Source: Morella rubra
Taxonomy: Eukaryota > Streptophyta > Magnoliopsida > Fagales > Myricaceae
Length of the DNA stretch: 64,000 nt
Reading direction: 5' to 3'
NCBI GenBank assembly: GCA_003952965.2
Contig: CM025855.1
Span: 15,618,286-15,682,285, forward strand
Shown here in pieces: positions 1 through 12,515 of this stretch. Numbering within the stretch: the stretch's first letter is position 1; every line of letters starts with the position of its first letter. The translations under genes were made by a program, and so were the position numbers. The notes below the pieces were generated by a model. It did no database searches. It was given only the letters and a program-made list of their open reading frames with translations, and had not been told where the DNA came from.

Positions 1-84
1 CTCATGCAATTCTATGACATCGTGCCTTTAATTCTACACCACCTAGCTAAGCTGCAAATGACCATTACAAGATCGAAAGCTCAC

Positions 85-1663
85 CTTGCCCAACGTAATA
101 GTCATCTCTAATGTACCGACGTAACCGTGATACTGCGTTGATAAACCAAAGAATAACATCATCGGTTGGGAAACTAAATTTGAATAAAGAGTCAGAATTT
201 TTCTTATTCAGATATATATGTATACAATCTACGTATTACTATTCAATGCCAGTGAAGTGTTCCAAGGAAAATTTAAGGCGTTCTTACTGATGATGGTCGG
301 TTCTAGCATCCTGATAAGATCAGCTGCAACTGAAAAAAAAAAAAAAAAAAACGAAGGCAAACAATTTGATAAAATTGACAAATTAATCGAAAAGGGTACT
401 TCAATAAAATATTAGACGTCTATATGGTCTAACGAAATGACATAAAAAGTTTTTTTTTATGCCTTCTTTAACAAGAAATGAAAAGGCAGAAAACTCACCT
501 TATATAGTTTTCCGTGGTGTATATATCTGGAAATGTTTTCACAAAAGAAAGTAACAAGAAAGGTAGAAAAAAATCAAGTCATTGGACGGTATAAACAATA
601 TAAAGAAGTAATTGGGAAATAGGATATATGTTGTTCATAACGTTCCATAAGCGCGGAGAAAGATATTAAATTCATTTGGGCTTCAGGACCAACTAATTAA
701 CTTATGGCTGTCTAGTTAGAGGCGAATATGCTTTCTTTTGTTATATGGCATTTGCCCAAGGTTAAAAAACAAACAAAAACAAAATCTAAAAGCAGTCTCA
801 TGTTTTTTTCAGCTCGATCGCATTCTAATTTACGTACCAGAATGAATGATAGCACTGAACTGGGAAATTAGACGTGTCATTGAGGTAGCAATAATAGCCA
901 TCATCTGTGACGTTAAGTTATCAATATACTTGGAACCATGAAAGCTCAAAACCGTAGACCACTTCATTGTAAACGTCGGTACAGGTAGTTGGGTAATATT
1001 CTCCAGCTGGCAGCTGCCACGATGTGAGAGACATTTGCTCTATTCGGCACAACACCTCCAACTCCGCTAAGGAATTGTAACCAACTTTAATGTATGTATA
1101 CCCTTTGGAATGGGATAATGAAGAGTTGGGAGAAGATTCTGATCCCTTCTTCAAGCAAGAAGACGTGTCCAAGTAATACCGAGAATTCACTGGTTTTTCG
1201 CAACTCAGGAAAACCACAACCTCCGTTGATAAATCGGGAAGGTCCAAATACCCGAATATTCACAGTTCCCCCCATATGTTATATCTGGGTAATGCTTGGA
1301 ATATATATCATTCAGACGGAAACTAGCACTGTTTAGAAAATAACGAGGAATGAAGGAGTGATTATCCTCCTGAATACCCGAGTCTACAAGTCGAATTGTG
1401 TAGACAGTGTAATTGATTTCCCGGACGAAGTATTTTCCCGCATCCAAGTATAACACTGACTGGTTGTTCTCACATGACAGGTTATATCTATGGTCGCCGC
1501 ACTTTGCTGGATCGCCTTTCAATCGAAATGGATAGCGTATGGTTATATTGCCGCAAGAAGGAGCACAGGGCTGCCTATCCTTAGCACTGCAACTTTGGTG
1601 GACTAGCACAAGAACAATAACGGCCGTCAGTGCTGCAGCAAAGGGGAGTGCTGCTCTTGCCAT
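85..1663 (-). pseudogene. LRK10L-type receptor kinase, gene 2 of unit A (5' part, frameshifted, runs off window)
   Basis: Ectodomain portion of a leaf-rust-10-like receptor kinase. The start codon at 1661-1663 begins a signal peptide (MARAALPFAAALTAVIVLVL) followed by a GUB_WAK-type cysteine-rich domain (CAPSCGNITIRYPFRL, then [10 protein letters not shown]). Exon 1 runs to a GTACGT donor at 838. Mini-exons follow at about 499-526, 288-323 and 85-132, by analogy with the intact copy at 55980-59506. The reading frame breaks inside exon 1 near 1215-1245: the first frame ends just after WTFPIYQRRLWFS, while the homologous DLPDLSTEVVVFLSCEKP continues in another frame. Mini-exon 2 is 28 nt against 33 and 27 in the other copies, a second frame problem. 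TM and kinase exons would lie left of the window. Probably a pseudogene; sequencing error is possible for the single-base lesions. Confidence 0.75.
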
Positions 1664-2029
1664 TCCGAGAGAGAGAGAGAGAGAGCTTTTAGGGATGTAA
1701 TCGGTAGACAAATCACAAATGCGTGCGGCATCACTTAAATTTTTTTTTAAGAAAGTCCCAAGAGAAGTTCGCTAGAAATTTAACAGGGTTGACCCAGTTA
1801 ACTTTTTTTTTTCTAAGTAGTTGACCCAGTTAACTTGCGTGAAGTAGATCGGTGAAAGAATTATCCAAAAAAAAAAAAAAGTTAATGGAAGGAAAATTAG
1901 ACCCCGTCCCGATATAGCCCAACTCCATGACTCATGAGAATCCCACCTAGAAAAAACTGGCCCATAAAATCTAGCCATCCGAAAGTAGAGATATTTATCA
2001 CGCTGAGAAAGTACTCACAGACAACGGAG
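1664..2029. promoter_or_regulatory. Bidirectional promoter between divergent LRK10L genes (unit A)
   Basis: 366 bp separate the two divergent start codons. It holds a GA/CT microsatellite beside the gene-2 start (about 1669-1685) and two copies of GTTGACCCAGTTAAC. These contain the W-box core TTGACC at 1789-1794 and 1821-1826; W-boxes are bound by WRKY factors and are typical of plant defence genes. No TATA box is assigned. The regulatory role is inferred. Confidence 0.55.
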
Positions 2030-4299
2030 ATGGATGTTTCCATAGAAATGGTGATCTCGTACTTCTTCTTGGTTGTGGTCTTCCTCATAGACCTTGCAGA
2101 AGGCCGAAAGTATGACTGTCCTGAATTACGTTGTGGAAGCTCTGGCCCAACCATCCGATTTCCTTTCCGACTTCACAGCCAGCCAGAGTACTCCTGTGGC
2201 TATCCTGCACCCATAGAAATAAACGGTGCTGGAGTCCTTCGGGGACTCAACATATCTTCTTCTTCTTCCCTTTCCAATTCAGAAACGTGCCTGACCCTTA
2301 TTTGGTTTTGACAATGGTATACGTTTTTCAGTTGTTATGGAGGAGCGAAAAGTTGACAGTTGTATCCCTTGTCTTAGTGGCCCTAACCACCAAGTTTGTG
2401 CCTTCCATTCTCCTATTCCTTCGATGACTTGCCCAATTTTGTACCTAATTGTACAAAAATATATGATATTCCACAATTCCGAGGATGTATTCGGTGGTCA
2501 AAACTTTCTTGAATTGAAGTGGTTCACTCCAGCGTGCGGACACTGTGAAGAAGGCGGCAAAAAATGTAGATTGAAGAAGAATCGAAGAAAATCAAGGACT
2601 GAGTGCTTCCCCGAACAAAGTAAAGGTATTGTCTTCTATCAAACCGTCGTAGTCGAAAAGTTTTTTCACAGGTTTCATTATTACCAGGTTTCGGGTATAT
2701 ATGAATTGATTTGGTCAGGCTTAATTAGCTTTCTAGTGCTCTTCTGCAACCGCGGATTTCCTCTGTTCCTGAGACCCAAACCTTAATTACAACCCAGGGA
2801 AAGCAATTTCTTTTGAAAAATTGTTTCTTAATGAACCACAACTTAGGAGATCCCCCCATACATTGGGAGCAAATCTGGAAACCGAAACTTAGGTTGGACT
2901 CCAATGTCCGAATACCAGTACTTCTAAACCCAGGCTTGTGTGAGAAAGAATTTTAGGCTGGTAGTTCACCAGTAGCCGTTTGATTAGAGCAAAATTTATG
3001 TTTATTTCGTAAACAACATTTATATTTAAAGCAAAATGAGAGCTTAACTTTGGTAGAAACTTTTGCAGGTGCATCACTAAGACTGCGTGACGTTGGTAAG
3101 TTGTTCAGTGGCTGATCAAAATTTTCATGGTCGGGAATATGGATTTTCTTGACCGTTAACGATCGTTATGTGTTTACCGTGCAGGTGCCATAGTTGGTTC
3201 GTTTCTATTAGTACTAGTGGTCTTTGCAGTTGTCCGTGTCTACAGATACGATAAAATAGAAAAACAAAATCAGGCAAAGATAAAAATATTTTTGGAGGAC
3301 TACAGAAATTTTAAGCCCACAAGGTACTCGTATGCTGATATTAAAAGGATTACAAGTGGATTTACTGAGAAGTTAGGACAAGGAACATATGGAACAGTGT
3401 TCAAAGGAAAGCTTTCCAATGAAATTCACGTTGCAGTGAAGATCCTGAACCCTTCTAAGGGAAATGGGGAAGAATTCATCAATGAGGTTGGAACAATAGG
3501 TAAGATCCACCACGTTAATGTAGTTCGCTTGGTTGGCTTTTGTGCTGATGGATTTAGACGAGCTCTAGTTTATGAGTTCTTACCCAATAATTCACTAGAG
3601 AAGTTCATAGGTTCAGCAGATACCAACAATTGTTTTCTTGGTTGGGAAAAGTTGCAAGATATAGCCATTGGCATAGCCAAAGGAGTTGAATATCTTCACC
3701 AAGGTTGCGACCAAAGAATTCTCCATTTTGATATCAAACCTCACAATGTTTTACTAGATATAAACTTCAATCCAAAAATCTCTGATTTTGGTCTTGCCAA
3801 GTTATGTTCTAAGGATCAGAGTCTAGTGTCCATGACTACAATTAAGGGGACCATGGGTTATATTGCACCTGAAGTATTCTCTAGGAATTTTGGAAACGTG
3901 TCTTATAAAGCAGATGTTTACAGTTTTGGAATGTTGCTGCTTGAAATTGTTGGGGGAAGAAAAAACACAGGCCTTACATCAGAAAAAAGTAGCCAAGTCT
4001 ACTTTCCAGAATGGATCTACAATCTTTTGGAACAAAAAGATGACCTGAGACTCTATGTTGAAGATGATGGAGACGCTGAAATTGCAAAGAAACTTGCGGT
4101 TGTGGGTCTTTGGTGCATCCAGTGGCATCCAATGGATCGTCCTTCCATGAAACTTGCGGTTCAAATGTTGGAAGGAGAAGGAGAAAGCGTAACTATGCCT
4201 CCTAATCCTTTTACCTCATCGGGTCTTACAAGAGTCAAAGCAAGTATGCATCCAAGACGTGTAAACCAAGAGTTACAAGTCATCCCAGAGTTAGAGTAA
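2030..4299 (+). pseudogene. LRK10L-type receptor kinase, gene 1 of unit A (ectodomain broken, kinase exon open)
   Basis: Three-exon model: exon 1 2030-2625 (signal peptide plus GUB_WAK ectodomain), mini-exon 3069-3095, exon 3 3185-4299 (TM, juxtamembrane, kinase). The phases match (each junction splits a Gly codon). The kinase exon is intact: glycine loop GQGTYGTVFKG at 3376 onward, VAVK lysine at 3439-3441, HFD at 3724-3732 (non-RD), DFG at 3784-3792, then GTMGYIAPE, ending at 4299. The TM is roughly IVGSFLLVLVVFAVV. Exon 1 is not functional as read: it has a 16-nt deletion at 2200-2205 (between CTATCC repeats), a loss of about 100 nt near 2225-2240, and a 1-nt loss near 2410, relative to the copy at 54836-55530. 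A kinase-only or truncated product is conceivable; I call it a pseudogene. Confidence 0.8.
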
Positions 4300-4572
4300 A
4301 TGCACGTGAATTGAAAGTCGGGAATATTATAAACAAGTTATCCCAAAATCAAAATAAGTGTAGGTGTATTGAAAGTTTGCTCAGGATGCATTGTAATGGT
4401 ACTGTGTACGTACTCACATATTATTGCTGTTAATTTTTTATGTTCTTCTATTTGTAGGGTGTTCAAGCTGTTTCTTGTTGGTGTTGGTAATTACAAACAA
4501 TTATCTTTTGTAATTCTTATTACTCAGATCTACTATTGGGTTCTACCCATCTTTTAGTAATATTCTAATTCC

Positions 4573-5512
4573 CAGTGGCGGAACGAGAGGGTAGCAAATC
4601 AGGGCGGTCGCTACCCATTGTTCCACCCAAAATAAAATTTTAGATGTATTTTTATTTTTATTTTTTCATAAGTTGGTTTGGGCTTGATACTCATTAAGCC
4701 CACGCCAACTAGGGCTTTATCTTGAGCAGGACTAAATTGACTAAGTGCAGAAGTTGTAGACTCTTTGTTACTTCTGGTTTGAAGTTGCTTCTTTCTTTGT
4801 TTTACTATCTGCTCTTTTGCTGCCGTGTTACTAAAGATGATCTTTCTAGTAGAATTTGTTTTGTTTGCTAGTGTTCCTTTCACTTGGTGCTCTAAATGAA
4901 AAAATTGTTATTTTTTGGGGGCATTCGAAGCCATGGACATTGGAGAGCATGATCCCAATGAGGGTTAGTCAAAACTCAAAACCTTCACTAGTTTTAAGAG
5001 GTGAATTGTTGGTGGGGAAAGATAGACATTGGGATTTTAAAAGTCTAATAATTAGAGAGATTTGGGCAGTATTGGGATAATGGATTTGAATTTTATAATA
5101 ATTAGAGGGGTTGTAAGTCGTGTGTATTCAGCTATTTTGTTTTGTTTTGTTTTGTTTGATAATAGATAAGTTTGTATAAAAAGCCACGCAGCGTGGAGTC
5201 GTCTAATACTCCTAACGTGGCTATTAATTCTGAAACTGATAGTAGTTCAAAAAGACTCGCATTATGTTTAGTCCGAATAATATTGTTACTGAAGTTCAAA
5301 GCCATTTTGTAACATTTTCAGAAAATGCAAAGTCGTAGGATTCAATTGTCACCTCTCAGTCGCAGTACATAGTACGTTACATGTATTTTAATATTTTTAA
5401 TACTTTTAGTCCTTAATTTTTTTTAACTTCACTCTTGCATTATGAAATTTTTTTTTGTCATTTCACCTTTAAAGTTTGACACCCTTAAATTTTAATCTTG
5501 GTTCTGCCGCTG
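4573..5512 (-). mobile_element. Non-autonomous hAT-type transposon (unit A)
   Basis: 940 bp bounded by imperfect terminal inverted repeats CAGTGGCGGAAC and (reverse complement) CAGCGGCAGAAC, 10/12 matching. They are flanked by CTAATTCC and CTGATTAC, an 8-bp target duplication matching 6/8; 8 bp is the hAT standard. Inside, near 5165-5330, is a decayed stretch that reads KFVIKKPRSVESSNTPNV in unit B, resembling the N-terminus of ZMYM1-like hAT transposases. No catalytic core is present. It sits just 3' of the kinase exon. Confidence 0.75.
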
Positions 5513-6016
5513 CTGATTACCATTCACCCAAAAAAAATCATTTATCTACGACCAGTACTCGTGTGAAGTAATCTCATTTCACTTGGCACACATTCTCCTA
5601 TTCTTTCGTTTTCGTTTCTTTGCTGAAACTGTAATACGTACTATGTTACCTATCATGAAGCATGCATCACGCGCGTGTGTATATATATATATATTCTAAA
5701 TTCGTACGCATAACTCTTGAGCGGAAAATCTGTGCAAATAACATAAGTTCATTTATTGGTAAACGTTAATCCTGTAAAAATATTTTTTAAATGTTCGCAA
5801 TTAATGCAGTTTATTAGTCACGGAAATAGCAAATGATGAAACTTCAATCATTTTGATAGGCGATTGCTTCATCTTTATGCCATAAGTTTTCATCTCCGGT
5901 TTTCAATCCATCGTACCCGGTGCCAATATATATCACTCAGCTCAAGAACGATGATAGAGGGTAAGGGAGGATTCTGTTTTCAATTTGGATGCCGGTACCC
6001 TCGTTAAGTCTTAGAA
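5513..6016. other. Intergenic, no gene seen
   Basis: AT-rich spacer between two transposons. It holds a short TA microsatellite near 5682-5695 next to GCGCGTGTG. No coding similarity seen in either strand. Confidence 0.6.
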
Positions 6017-6390
6017 CTGATATTTGGGAAGTAAAAATTTTAAAAATTTTGAATTTGTAAAAGAAAATATGAGAGTTTGACTTTTTATGGAACTTGTGAA
6101 AAGTTAGTGGAAAAGTTTAAGAGTGTTTGAATGTAGAATTATTTTTACAGAAGTTTGTTAAGAAGTAAATGGACAATTGATAAAAAAAATTTAATGAAAA
6201 ATAATTAAATCTATTAAAAAGTAAAGAGAGAATATTTGATATAGTTATTTTTTTTATGACAAAATATTAAAGTTGACGTGAAAAGCTTTGAAATTTGTGT
6301 GAAAATTTTGTGATTTTAATATTTAGTTGTGTCTTGACTTTTTAAAAAAATTTATTAAAAAGTTAAAAATTATTCCTAACCAAACATCAC
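6017..6390. mobile_element. 374-bp hAT-type MITE (unit A)
   Basis: Flanked by perfect 7-bp CTTAGAA repeats (6010-6016 and 6391-6397; an eighth base differs, C versus A). The ends are inverted: TGATATTTGGGAAGTAA on the left and the reverse complement of TGATGTTTGGTTAGGAA on the right. Very AT-rich, no coding capacity. The same insertion is present at the matching position in units B and C, so it predates the duplications. Confidence 0.75.
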
Positions 6391-6439
6391 CTTAGAAAAC
6401 TTCTAAGTATTTGTTTTACAGTACTTTATCTTGTAGAAT

Positions 6440-9400
6440 AGTATTTGTTTCTCAATAATTTAATTTCAGACATTATTGATACTACAATGAATAATTTAGT
6501 TCCGAATATTCCTTCTTCTTTCTCATTTTCTCTGACCCCTACTCTACGTTGCAATCTGAATGATCGATGCAACTGAGCAACAGTCGCATGGTAATTGGAA
6601 ACCTGCTGTGAAAGGAAAGAAAGGATTGAGAGTGACTGCTAGATGGCAAAAGTCTAAATGGATTGTTCTCGTCCAGTAGGACGTCCATAATAGCAACTAA
6701 AATGTCCAAATATCAAAGTGCAACCCAAAGAATACGCCCACTTTATTCTTTGAATTTTACAAATTGCTTTCCAAAGCAAAGGTGTCCTAATCAGCTACTT
6801 TCTCAATTTTTTTCTATCCTCTTTTTTACGTTGAGATTTGAATGGTTTATAATGAACTCATTAATTACGGATCCAACTAGTCAGAGACTCGAAACCTCTT
6901 TGAAAATATAATGAGAAAATTTACGATAGTTGACAAATACAAAGAGTTTAATATGATTATTCTCATCTTGTGGACTGCAGATAGTAACGATTATTTAAAA
7001 TGTGGCTATTGACCCAATAAAATATGCCACTTAAGTGCTAGTCACGAAAAGGAAAAGAAATACGCTTCTTGCTCAAACAAAAACAAGACATGTATAACAC
7101 GACCTATGATCACAATCTTTTACACTACACGTTTGGGTGAGGTGCTCCTAAGGTAATAGATAATTCAATGATTTAAAGAACAATTTTTTTTGTAACTCGA
7201 CAAAATAGTGTGAGTTTGAATTTCACCATTACTAGAGATCAGAATTCTTAACTTACCATTATACGTTCTTTGAGGTCGCGTGTAACAAAACTATGGGGAT
7301 CCCGAGAGTCTTCTCACATGGTATAACTTTTTTTTTTTTTAAAAAAAAAAAAATAGCATGGATGCAACAGTTGTTGGCGAATCTGGGTCCACAATAACGT
7401 GTTGAATACTGAGATTGATCAACATTCGCAGGGCCCACTCTATAATGAAGAAAAAAGAAAAAGAAATAGTATGGATGCAACAGTTGTTGGCGAATCTGGT
7501 CCACAATAACGTGTTGAATACTGAGATTGATCAACATTCGCAGGGCCTACTCTATAATGAAGGTACTGAAGATCCAACTACCGGAAACTAATTAGAAACC
7601 TGCAATGAAAAGAAAAGAAAGAATTGCTCAAAAAAAAAAAGAGGAAAAAAACGAAAGGATTTTTCCAAGCAAGCCAAAGTGGCTGTCTTTCGATGGATTG
7701 TACTCATCCTGTGCAACTTTAATTCTAGCAACGAAAGTGTCACTACCGAAAGGAACATGATTAGGGTCCTTGTACAATGAAGGGACACCTTATCAATATC
7801 TGGCCCTTGTTAGCCCTTGATTTTCTTCAGAAGACTATTCAAACACATAAGATCAACCCAATTAAGTTCTGGTGTAAGTAAAGGGGAGAAAAAATTAACC
7901 CAATTAAGTTGATTAAAATAGCTAGGAAATGACAATCGAACTGTCACTACCAATCGTCATTATTGGCAGTGGTCCTCAATTAGGATAGGAGTCTTTTTTT
8001 GATCAACAATTAGCAAGTTGATCTTCTCAACATCTGTGTCCATGACATACGTTTAAAATTTTGCAAGACTTTTTATTCTTTGAAATTTACAGATATTTGC
8101 TTTCAAAGTCAAAGGTGTCCTAATAAGCTTCTCTCATTTTTTTTTCTATCCTCTTAGGTCAGATAAATGGTTGTTAATGAACTCATTAATTAGGGACTCA
8201 ACTAGATAGTCAAAGTCGAAAACCTCACCGAGAGTGAAAAGAGAAGATTCATGATAGCTGACAAATAAGAAAAGTTGAACAGAATTATCTTCATGTCGTG
8301 GACTGCAGATATTAGCTGACTCAAATGTCATTAGTAACCCACTGAAGTTCTAGACACCAAGAAGAGAAGAAAGAGACCAAAATTAATGTCACTATTAGTC
8401 TATTAACCCAATAACGTGCTGTTGGCGAATTTGGGTCCACAATAACGTGTGTTTTTTCTAAGCCCACAATAACGTGTTGAGATACTGAGATTGATCAACA
8501 TTCGCGGGGCCCACTCTAAAATAAAGGTATTGAAGACCCAACAGCTCGAAAACTAATTAGAAACTTGCAGTGAAAAGAAAGAAAGGATTATCTTCTAACA
8601 CAGCAAGTCCAAAGTGGCTGCCTTCATCCTATGGAACGTTAATTCTAGCAACGAAAATGTCACTACCGAAAGGAATGCGGACTATTCATGAATGGTCAAT
8701 ATCTAGCGCTTGTTAGCCCTTGGACGTTTTCTTTAGAAGACTATTAAAAGTATCGCTTTGGGGCCGCCAGATCAATCCAATTAAGTTGTGATGTCAGAAA
8801 ATGGAGAAACAATTAAAAATGTATTGAAGACATGGCAATTATCAAAAGAAAATACAAAATTAAAGAAAAAAAAAAAAAACTTGGTAGTACCGCAGCAATC
8901 TTGACAATAGTTTAAAATAAATGTCTCTAGAGGAATTGTATGAGGTAAAGCTGCAAGGCAGAACAATTTAATAACTCCATTTAAAAACGGTTATATATAT
9001 TTTTATTGATGTTTTTTTAAATATATAACGGTAAATTAATCTCAATTTTTTTATTTAATTATCAATTCAGAAATGATATTATTGTATTTATTTTCTTAAA
9101 AAAAATTAATCTCAATTATTCTATTAAGTTAATTAAGTAGACAGAAAATCACAATAGTACTGTTACTCTGCCAGTCGTCATTATACGTTTAGAATTTTGC
9201 AAGACTTGTGAGGAGGACACCGCAGATAAAGTTTGATTTCGAATTTTACTTATTACTTTTGAATTGTTTGCAATTGTAGTGTATTTCATCATGGAAAGAG
9301 AAAATGATGAAACTTGAATAATGTCGTTAGCCGAGAGATTGCTCAATGCTTCGTGATCTTGAGGCGATAAGCGATAGTACGAGAGATATTTTATGACATT

Positions 9401-10170
9401 GCTGCATTTAAGGTTTTTTTTTTTCTGGATCGAGATTCTTAATTTAAAGGAAATCTCAATTGAGGAAATCAATTAATTATATTTTCTGTTGTTCTAGTAC
9501 TCTGACTCTCTTTTCTTTCTTAGTGCGGCACCCCTTTTTATGACAAAAAATACATGAAAATTATGAGATTTTGATTTTAGTTGTGTCATGACTTTAAAAA
9601 AAAAAATTATAGAAAGTTGAAAATTATTTCTAACCAAACATCACCTTGTAGAATGGTTTTTATTTCTTAATAATTTAGTTTCTGACATTATTGATACTAC
9701 ATTAATGAGTCCTAACTAAACGGAGAGTCAAAAACTTCTGTGCGAGTGAATTATGAATAGAAGAGCATCCTGGTAATTGACACATATAAAAAATAAAAAG
9801 TTTAAAAGAATTGTCCTTCTCTCCTCTAGTGGACCCAAGATACTTGCGAGGAAAATATCATTACATATTGACCAAAGTTTAAAAGGATTTTTCAAAAAGT
9901 GTCTAATATTCCTTCTTCTTTTTCATTTTCTCTAACCCCTACTCTAGTCTCTACGTTGAATGATGCAACTAAGCAATAGTCGCAGTGTCCATTTTATAAT
10001 CAACATACTCATAAAACCCAACTAGCTGTGAAAGAAAAGAAAAGATTTTCCAACGGGGCAGGTTGAAAGTGGCTGGTAGATATCAAAAGTCTAAAAAGTG
10101 GATTGTTCTTGTCTTGTAGAACATCGCTAATAGCACGAAAATGTCCAATATCGAAAGTACGTGAACCTTT
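6440..10170. repeat. Block of diverged internal repeats (unit A)
   Basis: Noncoding block containing at least four diverged copies of one module (about 6595-6725, 7592-7765, 8557-8685, 10020-10165). Each has a GTGAAA(A)GAAAGAAAGGATT-like stretch, AGTGGCTG, and then AGCAACGAAA(A/G)TGTC. A second module around GTGGACTGCAG recurs at 6785-6985 and 8105-8315, and weakly at 9700-9840. A partial copy of the 374-bp MITE end lies at about 9540-9640. Short open frames exist, but none resembles a known protein and none is conserved as codons. Confidence 0.6.
7355..7562. repeat. Two-copy ~113-bp tandem repeat (unit A)
   Basis: Two near-identical copies with ATGGATGCAACAGTTGTTGG, ACAATAACGTGTTGAATACT and GATCAACATTCGCAGGGCC. 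A third, diverged copy lies at 8405-8530. A poly(T)-poly(A) hairpin-like run precedes it near 7328-7353. Found also in units B and C. Confidence 0.75.
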
Positions 10171-10900
10171 TTCGTTTTGTTTTCTTTCTTTTTTTTTTTT
10201 TTTGGAGAGAAAAAGAAGTTGATCTGACGTACGGGCGGGGTCATTACGAATCGGAAGAGCCTACAATAATGAATAGAAGGACCCCTCATTCTACGCGCAA
10301 TAGAAAGAGATTCCCGAGTCTAAAGTCTTTTTGAGTAGACTCGTCCAGAGTCTCTGTGTAGGTCCACGCGTAAAGATTTTTGACGCCCTATGGATTTCAG
10401 GAACCACTAAAGTTTTTTTGAGTAGACTCTTCCAGAGTCTATGGAATGAAAAACAATTAATCCATTGATCGTTGAAATCTTTAACTCAACCGGCATGAAA
10501 GTTACCTGCACAAAGAAAGACAAGAAATCTTTAACTGTTGGCTCCAGTGGGATTGTACGTCCAGGTCCAAAATCCATTGATCGTTGATTCCGATTTTATT
10601 GTCAATGCGAATTTGGGTGGGCTTGGCTTGATTAGAGCAAAAAAACAAAAATTTGAATCCACAGTGTATTTCTGCCTGTAAAAGAGGGAATTTGAAAATT
10701 CGGACTAACCAAGAAAGAAGAAGCCCGCCACAGTCACACCCAAATAAAGATCAACCGAGGCTTACAATCCGGGCCTATACCAAATTGGGATAGACTTGTA
10801 GTCCTCGTTGGATTAGTAGGGTTAAGTAAATCTTTCCTTAGCCCCTCAAAGACTTTTTTTGGGGGCCCCGTAGCCATATTGCTAGAAAATCAATTCGAAT
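10171..10900. other. Intergenic, short repeats only
   Basis: Contains two copies of TTTTTGAGTAGACTC followed by TCCAGAGTCT near 10330 and 10415, and repeated phrases around ATCCATTGATCGTTGA. No recognisable gene. Confidence 0.5.
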
Positions 10901-10904
10901 CTTA

Positions 10905-11510
10905 GCTTGGTTTAAATATTAATATTATGGTCTCTAATTGATTAACTACTTTGGCTTGTTTTTCTTCAATATTTTAGTATGTAATTGTTTCATTAATCAA
11001 CTAGCTCCATTTTCTTCAATATTATGACATCTAATTTTTAAACTAATTTTGACTCAATTTTTCTTCAATATTTTGTTTATAATTCTTTTATAATCTATTT
11101 GTTTCATTTTTCTCAAATCTTATGATGTTAAATTATTAAACAAATCAATTTGACTCCTTTTTTCCTCCATAATTGGGCATGTAATTCTTTCATTAATCTA
11201 TTGGTCTCATTTTGCTCAATATTATAGTCTCTAACTATTCAATTAATTAATTTGGCTCATTTTTCCTTAATATTTTAGGTTGAAGTGTTCCATTAATCAA
11301 TTGACTTCATTTTCCTCAATAATATGGTCTCTAACTGTTAAACAATCAATTTGGCTTATTTTCCTCAATATTTTGGGTTTAAGTATTCCATTAGTCAATT
11401 GGTTTCATTTTCCTCAATAGTATGGTCTTAATTGTTAAACTAATCAATTTAGTTTAATTTTTCAAAATATTTTGAACTATAATTCTTCTATTACCCTCAT
11501 TTATTGTTCC
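10905..11510. repeat. ~98-bp AT-rich minisatellite (unit A)
   Basis: About six units of roughly 98 bp, each made of two related ~49-bp halves. Recurring marks are TATGGTCTCTAA, TTTGGCT, CTTCAATATTTT, CATTAATCAA and TTTTCCTCAATA. The TATGRTC mark recurs near 10925, 11023, 11120, 11223, 11320 and 11419. Mirrored in B and repeated in C; D reaches its first bases at the window edge. Confidence 0.8.
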
Positions 11511-12515
11511 TCCCAAATAGCACAAAATTTGGCTGAGACTCATTATAGTTGAGTCACATTAGCGTTATCAAACACCATCATTATTATTAGCACATCACAA
11601 TTCAGCAATGTTGAGAATCAATGGAGAGATAAGGAAATCCAATATTCTAGGGAGCTCCAACTGTAACAAATTCAAGTCAAAATGAGATCCATGATTCTAG
11701 AAGTGATAAGGCAGAGTAATGTCAAAATATTGCTGAAATCAGTGAAGATATGTCGAGAGAAAAAGGAACCCAATGGCAACAAATCAAAATCTGCATCCAG
11801 AAGACAAGGAAACATCCAGCAAGCGAAGATAATGCGTAGAGACCAAATGGTGTCCTTGTATTGTCAGTGCTCACGTTGCCATCTAATTTCGTGTCTTTTC
11901 TCAAACATTACCGAATTTCTTCATTTTTTCTTTAATCATCTATTAATGGCTATGTGCAGAGAGCAAGAGGCAGAGAAGATGGCTCTAGTGTGTAGTGTCC
12001 ATTTCAAATGATAGTTACCAAGTGGTTGGGAGACCCTTTACAGATTGACGCTAGGCCTGAGGATCTATTGGAATGAGAATTCTGAAGGGAAAGGTTAAAC
12101 CGTAGCTTAAAAGAAAGATGAAAATTTCGTGGGTTAATGCAAGAGGGGAAGGTTTGTATCAGAAATAGTAGGAACAATGGATGGTCTATGGCTGTGAGAA
12201 GGGGACTCTAGGGTGCACGACTCACTGAGAGAATTTAGTCTTAAACCTAAAACTAAATGACAGTTTCACATAAGCGAAGAACTGCTGGGTTTTGCCAAGG
12301 TTCTTGTGGAAAAATGGAGTTGTAACTAAACTCTTCCATAGAATGATGTATAACAAATTCAGGGGAACTGAAGCATAATATAAATGACACATACCAAGCT
12401 AGAGGTCCCAATTGAACTCTGCTACATCATCAAACCCGCCTCCCTAAAACCTCATATTTCTTGGTATCAAACTACAATACACCATTTTCAAATGCGGAGT
12501 ACCTTTTAACTTGGA
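11511..12515. other. Conserved unrecognised segment (unit A)
   Basis: Present in A, B and C with few changes. It carries opposing short frames (109 aa on + at 11682-12011, 60 aa on - at 11722-11904), neither resembling a known family. B/C versus A differences in the minus frame include several amino acid changes in 60 residues, so there is no sign of strong protein constraint. Could be UTR or relic of an unidentified gene. Confidence 0.4.

Noticed and set aside
3863-4048. Overlapping frames within the kinase exon on both strands
   Set aside because: Shadows of the kinase coding frame.
4611-4883. 90-codon frame in the hAT element
   Set aside because: Conserved only as part of the element; it does not resemble a transposase domain.
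6663-6911. 82-codon frame conserved in A, B and C
   Set aside because: It lies inside the diverged repeat block, shows no known similarity and overlaps the repeat module on both sides; conservation is explained by recent duplication.
7259-7537. Frames reading VGPANVDQSQYSTRYCGPRF repeatedly
   Set aside because: The repetition comes from the 113-bp DNA tandem repeat and the frames end in homopolymer runs; not a repeat protein.
9149-9472. 107-codon frame conserved in A and B
   Set aside because: The frame is interrupted in unit C by an insertion and a 1-nt loss near 48008-48110; low-complexity content and no similarity.
10780-10900. Possible tRNA-like sequence around ATTCGAATCTTAGC
   Set aside because: The GTTCGAATC-like T-arm match is partial and no A-box or cloverleaf could be built nearby.
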